Assembly (NCBI GenBank): GCA_026129745.1
Contig: JAHCHL010000003.1
Location: 183,263 to 247,262 of the forward strand
DNA: 64,000 nt
Reading direction: 5' to 3'
Origin: Fimbriimonadales bacterium
GTDB taxonomy: Bacteria > Armatimonadota > Fimbriimonadia > Fimbriimonadales > ATM1
Positions 1 to 8,804 of the stretch are shown here, in pieces (the stretch's first letter is position 1; each line of letters opens with the position of its first letter). The notes under the pieces were generated by a model. That model was given only the letters and a program-made list of their open reading frames with translations, ran no database searches and was not told where the DNA came from. The position numbers were made by a program, and so were the translations under genes.

Positions 1-618
1 CTTGCAGTCCTAGGATTTCGCATCGATCACATCGTAAGCGGAATCGCAGCGAATGCAGTAGCATTCGGCGTCACGGGATTCGCAATCAAAGTCGCGGTGC
101 AGCGCGGAGCAGAACTGAAATTCACACCCTTGCCCCAAATCGTTTACATCGCCTGTGCGCTGATTCTCCCGGTCGTCATCGCATTCATGATTCAGAGAAC
201 CGTTTTCGGATTGAGAATCAATGCCGTTGGCAATAGTGGTTCAAAGTCGGCAGAAATGGGCGTGAATCCTATTCGCGTTAGGCTTGTTGCACTCTTTGGA
301 TGCGGCTTGCTAACAGGGCTTGCTGGGGCGATGCTTGTTTCTCAACCCGAACACTTCACTGCGAACATGACAGCCGGCAAAGGCTTTATCGCGCTAGCCG
401 CATTGATTCTTGGCGGCTGGAGGCCGATTCCGGCCATGATCGCGGCCTTTGCATTCGGACTGTTCGACGCGCTGCAAATTCGGCTGCAAGGCACTCCGAT
501 GCTTGGCGTTGAAGTCCCATCTCAATTTTGGGCATCGCTGCCTTACGTCATCACTTTGATTGCACTTGCGGGATTCCTCGGCAAGTCGAAGCCCCCTGCA
601 GCTCTCGGCAGAGAGTAA
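1..618 (+). CDS. ABC transporter permease, C-terminal part (nucleoside/simple-sugar type)
   Basis: The frame is already open at base 1, so only the last 205 residues are seen. The upstream motif DHIVSGIAANAVAFGVTGF and the later run of hydrophobic helices ending in a short basic tail match the inner-membrane permeases of BmpA-type nucleoside or simple-sugar ABC importers (YufQ/NupQ-like), where the motif lies in a conserved central loop. At least four further membrane segments follow. The ATPase, substrate-binding protein and partner permease would be expected to the left of the window. The substrate cannot be told from this fragment. Confidence 0.8.
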   Translation, partial: LAVLGFRIDHIVSGIAANAVAFGVTGFAIKVAVQRGAELKFTPLPQIVYIACALILPVVIAFMIQRTVFGLRINAVGNSGSKSAEMGVNPIRVRLVALFGCGLLTGLAGAMLVSQPEHFTANMTAGKGFIALAALILGGWRPIPAMIAAFAFGLFDALQIRLQGTPMLGVEVPSQFWASLPYVITLIALAGFLGKSKPPAALGRE

Positions 619-621
619 CGG

Positions 622-1008
622 TCACACGCCCACGACCGCTATCGCCTCGATTTCGACCAACGCATCCTTAGGCAATCGAGCGACCTCGACGGTCGATCGT
701 GCAGGCGGCTCGGAACCGATCATCTCTCCGTAGATATCGTTCACTTTCCCAAAGTCGTTGAGGTCCTTGAGAAAAATCGTCGTTTTGACGATGTTTGCGG
801 CCGACATGCCAGCCGAGTCGAGCAGGGCCAAGATGTTCAGTAACGTCTGCTTGGTTTGGGTCTCGATATCCTGCCCGGCCATGCTGCCATCGGATCGCAT
901 CCCGATCTGGCCGCTCATAAAGAACAGCTTGCCGTGGACAAATACACCGTGACTGTAGGGCCCGATTGGAGCCGGAATCCGGCTTGTGTTATGGATATGA
1001 CGTTCCAT
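622..1008 (-). CDS. RidA family enamine/imine deaminase
   Basis: A 128-residue protein of the YjgF/YER057c/UK114 family. Members hydrolyse reactive 2-aminoacrylate and other enamine/imine intermediates released by PLP enzymes, in the cytosol. The family features are visible: an N-terminal PIGPYSHGV segment, the central FMSGQIG strand, and the C-terminal RSTVEVARLPKDALVEIEA signature whose arginine binds the substrate carboxylate. Length is normal. The ATG start follows an AGGAG sequence. It converges on the ABC permease with only 3 bp between the stops. Subfamily substrate is unknown. Confidence 0.93.
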   Translation of the reverse strand: MERHIHNTSRIPAPIGPYSHGVFVHGKLFFMSGQIGMRSDGSMAGQDIETQTKQTLLNILALLDSAGMSAANIVKTTIFLKDLNDFGKVNDIYGEMIGSEPPARSTVEVARLPKDALVEIEAIAVVGV

Positions 1009-1096
1009 GAATTTCCTCTTCTCCTGGTAAGGATCACATCTATTCTACAAGGGAAATCTCCGGAGGGTGTCGGCATTCACGCGGTAGACTCAGCTT

Positions 1097-1660
1097 GTGT
1101 TCAAAAATTCTGACGTTTCGAAAGTAAAGGAAGCGGAAGATCTCTTCCTCCAAGAGTGGGGAAGGATGAGCAGCAGTTGGGGCATCAACCGGACCATGGC
1201 GCAGATCCACGCCCTACTGTTTGTAAGCGGTGAACCGCACACGATGGATGAAATCTGCGATCGTCTTCACATCAGCAGGGGCAATGCGAGCATGAACCTC
1301 CGCAACCTCATGGACTGGGGGGTCATTCGTCGATTCAGGCGACCAGGTGAAAGGCATGACACCTATCTTTGCGATACGGACGCGCTAACTATGGTGGCGA
1401 GGGTCATTAGAGAACGGAAAAGGAGGGAGCTCGACCCGACAGTCAGCGCGCTCGAGTCATGCCTCGACATGCTCCCTAATGAGGGAGCCGACAGATTCCG
1501 TTCCCGTGTCGCCGGACTACTGGAAGTCTTCGAAATGCTCGACATCGTGTTCAAGTATGCGATGCAAACCGACGAGCGCCTCAGGATGATCGTTCGGCAC
1601 AGAAAAGACATTTCAGAGGTTCTTTCAAAGTTAGAGCCTCTCTCGAAACAAGTTTCCTGA
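1097..1660 (+). CDS. GbsR/MarR family transcriptional regulator
   Basis: A 187-residue winged-helix DNA-binding protein. The N-terminal helix (LFLQEWGRMSSSWGINR), the recognition region HISRGNASMNLRNLMDWGVI and the basic wing RRFRRPGERHDTY fit the GbsR branch of the MarR superfamily, which in Bacillus controls choline and glycine-betaine genes. No ligand can be assigned here. The GTG start is chosen because a -10-like TAGACT lies at 1085-1090, 6 nt upstream, and no Shine-Dalgarno is present, which suggests a leaderless transcript. It is divergent from ridA. Confidence 0.85.
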   Translation: MFKNSDVSKVKEAEDLFLQEWGRMSSSWGINRTMAQIHALLFVSGEPHTMDEICDRLHISRGNASMNLRNLMDWGVIRRFRRPGERHDTYLCDTDALTMVARVIRERKRRELDPTVSALESCLDMLPNEGADRFRSRVAGLLEVFEMLDIVFKYAMQTDERLRMIVRHRKDISEVLSKLEPLSKQVS

Positions 1661-1675
1661 CGTACAATAATTAAA

Positions 1676-2008
1676 GTGCGATCAGAACGAAGAGCCGCCG
1701 CAATCAGTCGCTTCGCGTCCGCGATTCTTTGCTTGTTTTTTGCAGCGGTTCTCGGAGCGCGGATGCCTGTGATCGGTATTGGATTCGCGGTGGCAGGACT
1801 GGTTCTCGCTTTCCTCGGCTATCGCGATTTGCGCGACAAGCGAGACCCATACGACCTTTCACTGCTCAAAGAAATCCACGAAGAAGAAGAGTTGAGAAAC
1901 GTACGTGTTCCCGAGAGCACAGGTGACAACGTGATGTGTCCTGCATGTGGCGAGGTGTATACGAACGAATTTCCGATTTGTCCGAGATGCGGACGATCAG
2001 GAAACTAA
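1676..2008 (+). CDS. Small membrane protein with C-terminal zinc ribbon
   Basis: A 110-residue protein with a basic N-terminus, two closely spaced hydrophobic helices (about residues 10-50), an acidic linker, and a C-terminal CPACG...CPRCG zinc ribbon that should bind one Zn ion. The architecture suggests a membrane-anchored adaptor, but no function is known to me. The GTG start has no Shine-Dalgarno; TACAAT at 1663-1668 sits 7 nt upstream, again the leaderless pattern. Its stop interlocks by 4 bp with the lipoprotein on the other strand. Confidence 0.7.
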   Translation: MRSERRAAAISRFASAILCLFFAAVLGARMPVIGIGFAVAGLVLAFLGYRDLRDKRDPYDLSLLKEIHEEEELRNVRVPESTGDNVMCPACGEVYTNEFPICPRCGRSGN

Positions 2009-2547
2009 GTTCCGCCGATCCACTCTAAAGCGGTCGTCAAGCGTCCATCGACATGTTGTTCTTGGCGAACCACGCCGACTCCGCTTTGAAACCAGGATCG
2101 CAATTCAATAGTGGATTCACCGAATGTCAACCGGAGAGTCGAAAGCAAACAACTCCTCTCGTTACCGGCGACCTTGACCTTATCCGGCCTTTGTGAACAT
2201 TCTGCCGTTGCCTCCAGATATGTTCCACGGCTTCTAATCTTTCCTTTCCATTGCCAATTCGATTCGTTGGTCGAAGGCTTGAGTATCACAATAGGAGGCT
2301 CAAATCTTGTTGCGGTCAGCTCGGAGGCGATCAGCTCCCCACCCTTCCAAGCCATGCGATTCTCGCCGCTGTTTCCTGAGACCCTCCATCCAGTCGTAAG
2401 CCCCACTCGAACTTGCTCTTCGACCTTCAGTCTTGCCACCGAGCTTCCGCCAGGTGTGGAGACGAGGTACTTCCACTCGCGGCCTTCTTCGAGCGGCATG
2501 TAGTTCGAGCCGCCGCTGCATCCAAAGACGAACGCGAGGGAGCACAT
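2005..2547 (-). CDS. Putative lipoprotein of unknown function
   Basis: A 180-residue protein starting with a short hydrophobic stretch and a lipobox-like FVFGC followed by GGSNY, then a beta-rich soluble domain containing EGREWKYLVST and many Trp and Arg residues. This fits an exported lipoprotein facing the cell envelope. The ATG at 2547 follows GAGGGAG at good spacing. An in-frame GTG at 2583 would add 12 residues, including an arginine that would give a more normal signal peptide, so the start is uncertain. It lies 40 bp after rpsR on the same strand. No family recognised. Confidence 0.6.
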   Translation of the reverse strand: MCSLAFVFGCSGGSNYMPLEEGREWKYLVSTPGGSSVARLKVEEQVRVGLTTGWRVSGNSGENRMAWKGGELIASELTATRFEPPIVILKPSTNESNWQWKGKIRSRGTYLEATAECSQRPDKVKVAGNERSCLLSTLRLTFGESTIELRSWFQSGVGVVRQEQHVDGRLTTALEWIGGT

Positions 2548-2587
2548 CGCAATGCTCCCTCGCGAAATCGAGGTTAGAAGCACGGGC

Positions 2588-3103
2588 CTATTCTGCGGCG
2601 GACTCCGCCGGAGCGTCTCCTTGTGGTGCTGCAGCTGGCGCGGGTGCTGCTTTGGGTTCACGAGGTTCGCGCGGTTCACGATCGAACCGGCGAGGCGGCC
2701 TACCCTCTCCTCGATAGCCTCGTTCCGGCTGCGCAATCTCCAGGGAAACGAAAGGCATGAGAGCCATCTCCCTCGCGCGACGAATTGCACGAGAAATCAT
2801 TCGCTGTTGCTTCGCTGTGTTGCCGGTCTGCCGTGCCCCAAGAATCTTTCCCTGCTCATTGATAAACCGCTTCAATAGGCCGACGTCCTTGTAGTCGACT
2901 TTCTCGATCTTATTCAGGGTCAAGAAGCTGACCTTGCGGCGCCTCTTCGGTCTTGGGCGACCTTCTTTGCCAAAAGGGGATGCTCCCCTGTCGTCGTTAG
3001 GCGCTGTGCCCGCACGAGGCTTGAATTCTCGCGCTGGACCCTCGGGTTTCGGCGCGGCGGGCGCCTCTTCCGCCTGCGCTGGAGTGGTCTGTTCTTCGCT
3101 CAT
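2588..3103 (-). CDS. rpsR: 30S ribosomal protein S18 with long N- and C-terminal extensions
   Basis: The S18 core is clear at about residues 52-120: [20 protein letters not shown], then a conserved [19 protein letters not shown] block and a [20 protein letters not shown] block, which bind the central domain of 16S rRNA next to S6. The protein is 171 residues against roughly 75-90 in most bacteria. The extra sequence is an N-terminal Ala/Pro/Glu-rich segment and a C-terminal Arg/Pro/Glu then Ala/Pro-rich tail, both probably disordered. rpsF and rplI, its usual neighbours, are absent; it follows gdhA by 51 bp. Confidence 0.93.
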   Translation of the reverse strand: MSEEQTTPAQAEEAPAAPKPEGPAREFKPRAGTAPNDDRGASPFGKEGRPRPKRRRKVSFLTLNKIEKVDYKDVGLLKRFINEQGKILGARQTGNTAKQQRMISRAIRRAREMALMPFVSLEIAQPERGYRGEGRPPRRFDREPREPREPKAAPAPAAAPQGDAPAESAAE

Positions 3104-3154
3104 AGTCTTGAATCTGCCCGCCAGGGCAGGCGGAAATTATGGCACGAACGGGCT

Positions 3155-4429
3155 TTAGGGGAAGATTCCACGCGTCACGGTCGCGTCGGCCACTCGCTTC
3201 ACACCGATGATGTAGGCCGCAGTTCGCATGTTGGTTTTGTGCTGCAGCATGGATTGGAGAACGTTGTGAAAGCTGTTTCGCATCAGCCGCTCCAGCTTGT
3301 TGTTCACTTCGTTCTCTTCCCAGAAGAACGCCTGGAGATCCTGTACCCACTCAAAGTAGCTGACGATCACGCCGCCCGCATTCGCCAAGATGTCGGGAAC
3401 GACCATCACGTTGCGGTCGCTCAAGATGTCGTCCGCTTCAGGTGTCGTAGGGCCGTTGGCTCCTTCGACGATCAGCTTCGCGCGGATATTGCCTGCGTTC
3501 GACGCATGGATCTGCTCCGCTGTCGCCGCCGGAATCAACACGTCGCAATCGACTTCGAGCAGTTCAGAGTTGGAGATCGGTTCGCAGTCCGTGAATTCAC
3601 GGATTCCGCCTTCGCGATGCGAATACCTTTGAATGAGCGTTTGAATCGGCAAACCGTTCGGATTGTAGATGCCTCCAGCCGCATCAGAAACGGCAATGAC
3701 TTTCGCGCCAGCTTCCTCGGCGAGCCTTGCCGCGATGCTGCCAACATTGCCGAAACCCTGGACGACGACGCGAGACCCAGCGAGGCTGAATCCCAAGAAC
3801 TTGCACGCTTCGTGCGCAGCGACGATGCAGCCCCTGCCCGTTGCTTCGACTCTGCCCAACGACCCGCCAAGAGGAACCGGCTTACCCGTTACGACGCCGG
3901 TCGCGGTCGAACCCATTTGCATCGAATAGGTGTCCATGAACCACGCCATGACTTGAGCGTTCGTCCCCATGTCCGGCGCGGGAATGTCCGTACTCGGCCC
4001 AACGATCACGCTGATCTCGGATGCAAAGCGACGCGTTAACTTCTCTAGCTCCCGCTTACTAAGTCTCTTGATGTCGACCTTAACCGAGCCTTTAGCGCCG
4101 CCATAAGGAATGTCGGCGACTGCGCACTTCCAAGTCATCCACATTGCGAGCGCAGTCGTCTCATCGAGATCGACTTCCGGGTGATACCGAATGCCGCCCT
4201 TTGTGGGCCCTCTGCTTAGGTTGTGCTGGACCCGATAGCCCTCGAAGACTTCCACATGTCCGTTGTCCATCACGACGGGGAAGTTCACGATGAGCTGTCG
4301 CTTGGGTGTCGCGAGAACGCTATGAAGGCCCTCGTCCAAATCCAAGTAATTTGCTGCTACGGCGAGCTGCTGTCTCGCCATTTCCAATACGCTAGGTTTC
4401 TCTGCAGTGTGCGTTGCCGATGCGGCCAT
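3155..4429 (-). CDS. gdhA: Glu/Leu/Phe/Val dehydrogenase (glutamate dehydrogenase)
   Basis: A 424-residue cytosolic dehydrogenase that interconverts glutamate and 2-oxoglutarate plus ammonia. The substrate domain has the family signature (PTKGGIRYHPEVDLDE, then KCAVADIPYGGAKGSV with the catalytic lysine), and the second half holds the dinucleotide fold VVVQGFGNVGSIAARL. Length is typical of hexameric GDHs. NAD versus NADP use is not decided. A strong AGGAG precedes the ATG. It sits 21 bp after mreD and may be read through from the mre operon, an unusual pairing. Confidence 0.93.
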   Translation of the reverse strand: MAASATHTAEKPSVLEMARQQLAVAANYLDLDEGLHSVLATPKRQLIVNFPVVMDNGHVEVFEGYRVQHNLSRGPTKGGIRYHPEVDLDETTALAMWMTWKCAVADIPYGGAKGSVKVDIKRLSKRELEKLTRRFASEISVIVGPSTDIPAPDMGTNAQVMAWFMDTYSMQMGSTATGVVTGKPVPLGGSLGRVEATGRGCIVAAHEACKFLGFSLAGSRVVVQGFGNVGSIAARLAEEAGAKVIAVSDAAGGIYNPNGLPIQTLIQRYSHREGGIREFTDCEPISNSELLEVDCDVLIPAATAEQIHASNAGNIRAKLIVEGANGPTTPEADDILSDRNVMVVPDILANAGGVIVSYFEWVQDLQAFFWEENEVNNKLERLMRNSFHNVLQSMLQHKTNMRTAAYIIGVKRVADATVTRGIFP

Positions 4430-4450
4430 TCAAAACTCCTGACCCCGATG

Positions 4451-4942
4451 TCAGCCCCGAGCGGCGGTGCCTGCAACCCGCTGAATTAGCAGGTGGATCG
4501 GGATGGCGATTACTCCGTTGTAGATCGCGGCACCTATTGTATCTGCTAAGTGCGCCCCAATGTTAGGGGGCCCAACGACGAACGGAAAGACGAAAAGATA
4601 AACGGCTGCCGAAACGACAGTGCAAATGGAAGCCACGATCGTAACGTTCAGGGGGCTCCGATCGAGAAGGCTCGTTGCAATTCGTGAAGCAACCATGCAA
4701 GCGGCCATCCTGCTGATGGCGAACGCCGCCATTGCTTCGTTGAGCAGCGCGCCCGTGAATACGCCGGCTGCAAATCCCGTGACGCCTGCCGCATCTCCGT
4801 TCCTCTGCATCGACAGGACAATAGCAAAAACCAATAGGAAATCGGGCACTCCCCAACCGATGGCGATTCGATGCGAAACAGCTTGCTGCAGTGCGCCTGC
4901 AATCACCAGCCAGACGAAAGTTGAGAAGATCGCCCGTGTCAT
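4451..4942 (-). CDS. mreD: Rod shape-determining membrane protein MreD
   Basis: A 163-residue integral membrane protein with about five hydrophobic helices and few charged residues, matching MreD in length and pattern (an N-terminal helix, then WGVPDFLLVFAIVLSM). MreD links MreC and MreB to the elongation peptidoglycan machinery. Sequence conservation in MreD is low, so the call leans on position: it overlaps mreC by 4 bp (ATGA) and follows mreB-mreC. Confidence 0.88.
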   Translation of the reverse strand: MTRAIFSTFVWLVIAGALQQAVSHRIAIGWGVPDFLLVFAIVLSMQRNGDAAGVTGFAAGVFTGALLNEAMAAFAISRMAACMVASRIATSLLDRSPLNVTIVASICTVVSAAVYLFVFPFVVGPPNIGAHLADTIGAAIYNGVIAIPIHLLIQRVAGTAARG

Positions 4943-5721
4943 CGAGTCAGCACCACAACTTCACGCAGCGCAGCGGCTTTGAAGAACGGTTGCACTATCG
5001 CCTTTCTCAATCCGTAGTCGCGATCCAGCCAAACGTTCGTGATGATCCCGATGCGCAGTGCAGCTGGATACACTGCCGACACTCCGGATGTCACCAACAA
5101 ATCATTCGTCTTGATTTCTGACTCTTCGACAAACACTTCGAGCAGCAGCGTTGGACTTCCATTGCCTTTCACAATGCCAACTGCTTCCACAGAACCTCCG
5201 CTCACACGCGCCCCGACGCTCGATGCGGAGTGCGTCAGCAAGTTGACGAACGAAGATCGTGAACCAACCTCGACGACTTGCCCGACTAAGCCTTCAGGAA
5301 TGATGACAGGATCGCCAGCTTTGACTCCGTCCCGTGTTCCTACATTCAATTGCAATCTTTGATTGATGAAATCGTATCCAATGACTTTTGCAGCAACCTT
5401 GTTTCTCTCTTTTTGATCCGGAATCTTGAGCAGTTGAGAGAGTCTCTCGTTCTTTTCGATTTCTTCTGCGAGTCTGCTTTCTAATGCGTACAGTTCTGCC
5501 GCTCGAGCGCGCAGCCGAATGTTTTCACGATTGAGAGACGGAGCAGAAACAATGCCCGAAAAGAAATTGCCTGTCCAATCGAGTGTCGCAGCAACAGGCG
5601 TTTGAATGATGCTGACTGCTCCCTTAGCCGTTCTCGATACGAAATCGACTTCTCCCGCAGCCTTCGCTCGGTTCTGCATTACGCTGAGAATCACAGCCAC
5701 CACGACGAGAACAAGTGGCAC
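4939..5721 (-). CDS. mreC: Rod shape-determining protein MreC
   Basis: A 260-residue periplasmic scaffold protein anchored by one N-terminal helix. After the anchor come a coiled coil (about residues 55-95, ENIRLRARAAELYALESRL) and the two beta domains of MreC, including VIGYDFINQRLQLNVGTRDGV and the later DLLVTSGVSAVYPAALRIG. The GTG start at 5721 is the first usable start; the frame stays open upstream into the end of mreB ([11 protein letters not shown]), which looks like natural MreC N-terminal sequence, so the true start could be a few codons earlier at a non-standard codon. Confidence 0.92.
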   Translation of the reverse strand: MPLVLVVVAVILSVMQNRAKAAGEVDFVSRTAKGAVSIIQTPVAATLDWTGNFFSGIVSAPSLNRENIRLRARAAELYALESRLAEEIEKNERLSQLLKIPDQKERNKVAAKVIGYDFINQRLQLNVGTRDGVKAGDPVIIPEGLVGQVVEVGSRSSFVNLLTHSASSVGARVSGGSVEAVGIVKGNGSPTLLLEVFVEESEIKTNDLLVTSGVSAVYPAALRIGIITNVWLDRDYGLRKAIVQPFFKAAALREVVVLTR

Positions 5722-5744
5722 GATCCATCCTGGCCGGCTGCGAT

Positions 5745-6808
<1,064 letters not shown>

Positions 6809-6812
<4 letters not shown>

Positions 6813-7072
6813 TCTTCCTCCACGACTTCACCGCTCGCGAGCCGCTTGGCGAGCGTTTCTTGGGAGATCGCGCTAAGGATAACCTGCTGGCTCTGTGTGA
6901 AAATGACGCACTTCGTGCGCCTCCCTTGAGTCGCATCGATCAGACGTTCCGAGTTCCGGAGTCCCTGTATCAGACGGCGAACCGGCGCGGAGTCGCTGCT
7001 GACAAGCGCGACGATTTGGCTGGCGACGACGTAGTTGTAGAATCCGACATTGATGACCGGCGGCATCGGCAT
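6809..7072 (-). CDS. remA: RemA/DUF370 family DNA-binding regulator
   Basis: An 87-residue protein closely resembling Bacillus RemA, a ring-forming DNA-binding activator of biofilm matrix and osmoprotection genes. Matching segments are [44 protein letters not shown] and [15 protein letters not shown]. In Firmicutes remA usually lies beside gmk; here its ATGA overlaps mreB, so it is the first gene of the cell-shape operon. Coupling the two suggests shared expression. Whether this homologue regulates matrix genes is not shown. Confidence 0.85.
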
Positions 7073-7242
7073 CGTGGGGAAATCCTCCCAGAATCGGCGA
7101 AAAGCCGTGATTTAGCGAGATTGTGGCACATGAGTGACGCCCTTTTGTTCTGGAAGCTAGATCTGTTGGCTGGAGGGCCTTTCGCCTTCTGAAGTACTAA
7201 ATCCGATAGCTTGTGACCCAGTAAGTTTACCAGTTTTCCGGT

Positions 7243-7282
7243 GGGGGGGGGTATTGACTTTCAGTCGTGATGTTGTTACTAT
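7243..7282 (+). promoter_or_regulatory. Strong sigma-70-type promoter with adjacent G9 tract
   Basis: TTGACT at 7254-7259 and TACTAT at 7277-7282 are separated by exactly 17 bp, a near-consensus sigma-70 promoter reading into the operon at 7356. A run of nine G residues (7243-7251) lies two bases upstream of the -35 box. Homopolymers of this length can slip during replication. The rest of 7073-7355 holds only a possible 13-codon leader ORF (7308-7349). Confidence 0.75.
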
Positions 7283-7307
7283 CCTACCAACAGGAGTTTT
7301 GTCACCG

Positions 7308-7349
7308 ATGGCAAATGCTGCGGAGCATTGTTCGACAGGAGGCAAGTAG
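7308..7349 (+). other. Possible 13-codon leader ORF
   Basis: ATG at 7308 opens a 13-codon frame (MANAAEHCSTGGK) that ends with TAG at 7347-7349. It lies between the promoter and the first operon gene, and an AGGAGG at 7337-7342 lies inside its end. It could be a translated leader or chance; nothing else supports it. Confidence 0.25.
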
Positions 7350-7355
7350 GGGATT

Positions 7356-8441
7356 ATGTGTGCCAGGCAAGTCGACAAGCAGAGTCTGCTCTGCCGATCT
7401 ACCTTGAGGGAGATTGGGCCCTGGGCTGTGATCCTGCTTGGAATGCTCGCGACCTATCTATTAGCGAGGCTTGCTCTCCATTCCACGACTCATAATGATA
7501 CAAGTGCAATCGCCACCAGGGAGCCACTTCAGCTTCACGGCTTAACGGTTTCGATCGTAGCTTTTCAACCTGAATCACGCCATTTTGTGCTTTCGGTCCC
7601 TTGCGGCTCATGCTTTGATTGGACTCAGGTGATCGAGTACAGCAATCGACAAGGAAGCTTACCTCTCGCTCTGGTCGGCGGTTCGCCTCAATCTGTTCCT
7701 TGAGAGTTATCGTCGCACGATAGTGTCCAGCACTTTCAAGAGAGCAAAGTTCAGGGCTTGACTTCGACCTTTTTCAAGTCCGCTCCGCAAATCGTATTGT
7801 GCGACAAGGACGGTAGTTTAGTTGATTGTCTGCGTGATGGAGAAACGCTGATTAGCTTCTTGACCTCTGCTTCGATTGTTGTGGTTTTTGTGATTGCCGT
7901 CTTGACCGCAATTCTCGTTCCTGTGTTCTCGTCCGCACGACGTTCGGCAAACGTTCAGACATCGTTGGCGAATATGCGCCAATTGCACCAAGCCATCGAC
8001 ATCTACCGATCGAATTGGAGCGGCTCAGACAGTTTTTTATCGCCACGATCAATTGGCGACCTCGGATTGCCCCCAGCGTCCCTCTATGGCCCTGCCTTGC
8101 TTGGGCTCTCCAATTCTTTGTTTGTGAGTCCATGCGGACCAGGCGACACGATCCACAAAAGTGGATTAGGAGGCGTGAATGGATACATCATTTATGGTCC
8201 AAGCGCATAGGACCCTGCCTATACGACAAATCCCAGTAACGTTCATCAAGGCTATCTCGAACAGTACGGGGTGCATGCTGCGTTATTTGTTGACCAATAC
8301 TGCAATACAAAGGGAACTAATTTGATGCAGCGAACTTTGCAAAAACGAGCACTCGCTGTTCTGATATCTGGTCAAGCAATAAATCGCAACGTATTGGGGA
8401 ACGCAGCCACGCTTTTCTGGTACTCAGACCTTTCGCATTGA
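7356..8441 (+). pseudogene. Thioredoxin-like plus pilin-like frame, interrupted by two in-frame stops
   Basis: One reading frame runs from ATG 7356 to TGA 8439-8441 with only two interruptions: TGA at 7701-7703 and TAG at 8208-8210. The first part (115 codons) has an N-terminal membrane helix (GPWAVILLGMLATYLLARL) and a PCGSC motif like a thioredoxin CxxC. After the first stop the frame continues with a strand like the C-terminal half of that fold (SAPQIVLCDKDGSLVDC). Next comes a hydrophobic helix and VPVFSSARRSANVQTSLANM, which resembles the N-terminal region of type II pseudopilins. After the TAG another 76 codons stay open and protein-like (GVHAALFVDQYCN). It ends 15 bp before the next gene's start. 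Best read as a decaying gene, or two adjacent genes whose boundary is lost. Readthrough or recoding is possible but unsupported. Confidence 0.6.
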
Positions 8442-8456
8442 TCTAAGGAGGAACAA

Positions 8457-8804
8457 GTGAACTGGAAAATGTTGCTGATCGCGACCATCGGAGCGCTCTT
8501 AGTCTCGACTGCACTGGTTTTCGCAGGCGACCAAGGCGGAGGCGGATTGCCGGGAGCATGCGGGCCTGAACCGGTGCCGGCACCAGGCTGTAAACCAACT
8601 GGCAACTGTGGCCCGCGCGATGAGTGAAATGGCTCGTATCCGCTCGGCGGAAATTCTTACTATGCTTGTTGCAGACAAGCCGGCCTCAACAAGTGTATTC
8701 AAACACTCGCGAGGTGGAAGTGTTGCGGCAGTTGGAAAGCGTATTGCTATGACGACTCTGTTTTCGGCATCTTGTGCCACACAGGAGGAACAACTTGCCA
8801 ATAG
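8457..8804 (+). pseudogene. Secreted cysteine-rich small protein with internal TGA
   Basis: GTG 8457 is preceded by a perfect AAGGAGG five bases away. As written it encodes 56 residues: a signal peptide (MNWKMLLIATIGALLVSTAL, cut near FAG), a Gly run and a Pro/Cys-rich segment, ending at TGA 8625-8627. The same frame then continues 58 codons with eight more cysteines (for example YYACCRQAGLNKC and WKCCGSWKAYCY) to TAG 8802-8804. The next gene's Shine-Dalgarno and TTG start lie inside this extension, as expected if the long form (about 115 residues, 11 Cys) was the original product. So the short form is probably a truncation. No family recognised. Confidence 0.6.

Noticed and set aside
3104..3154. 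REP-like palindrome between gdhA and rpsR
   Set aside because: CTGCCC/GGGCAG is a single 6-bp hairpin without T-run and without other copies that I could find.
3239..4039. Plus-strand frame of about 266 codons opposite gdhA
   Set aside because: Antisense shadow of a well-supported glutamate dehydrogenase.
7701..8627. Selenocysteine recoding of the two TGA codons
   Set aside because: A TAG also interrupts the same region, the TGAs are not at a CxxU-type position, no convincing SECIS hairpin follows, and no sel genes are in view. Decay is simpler.
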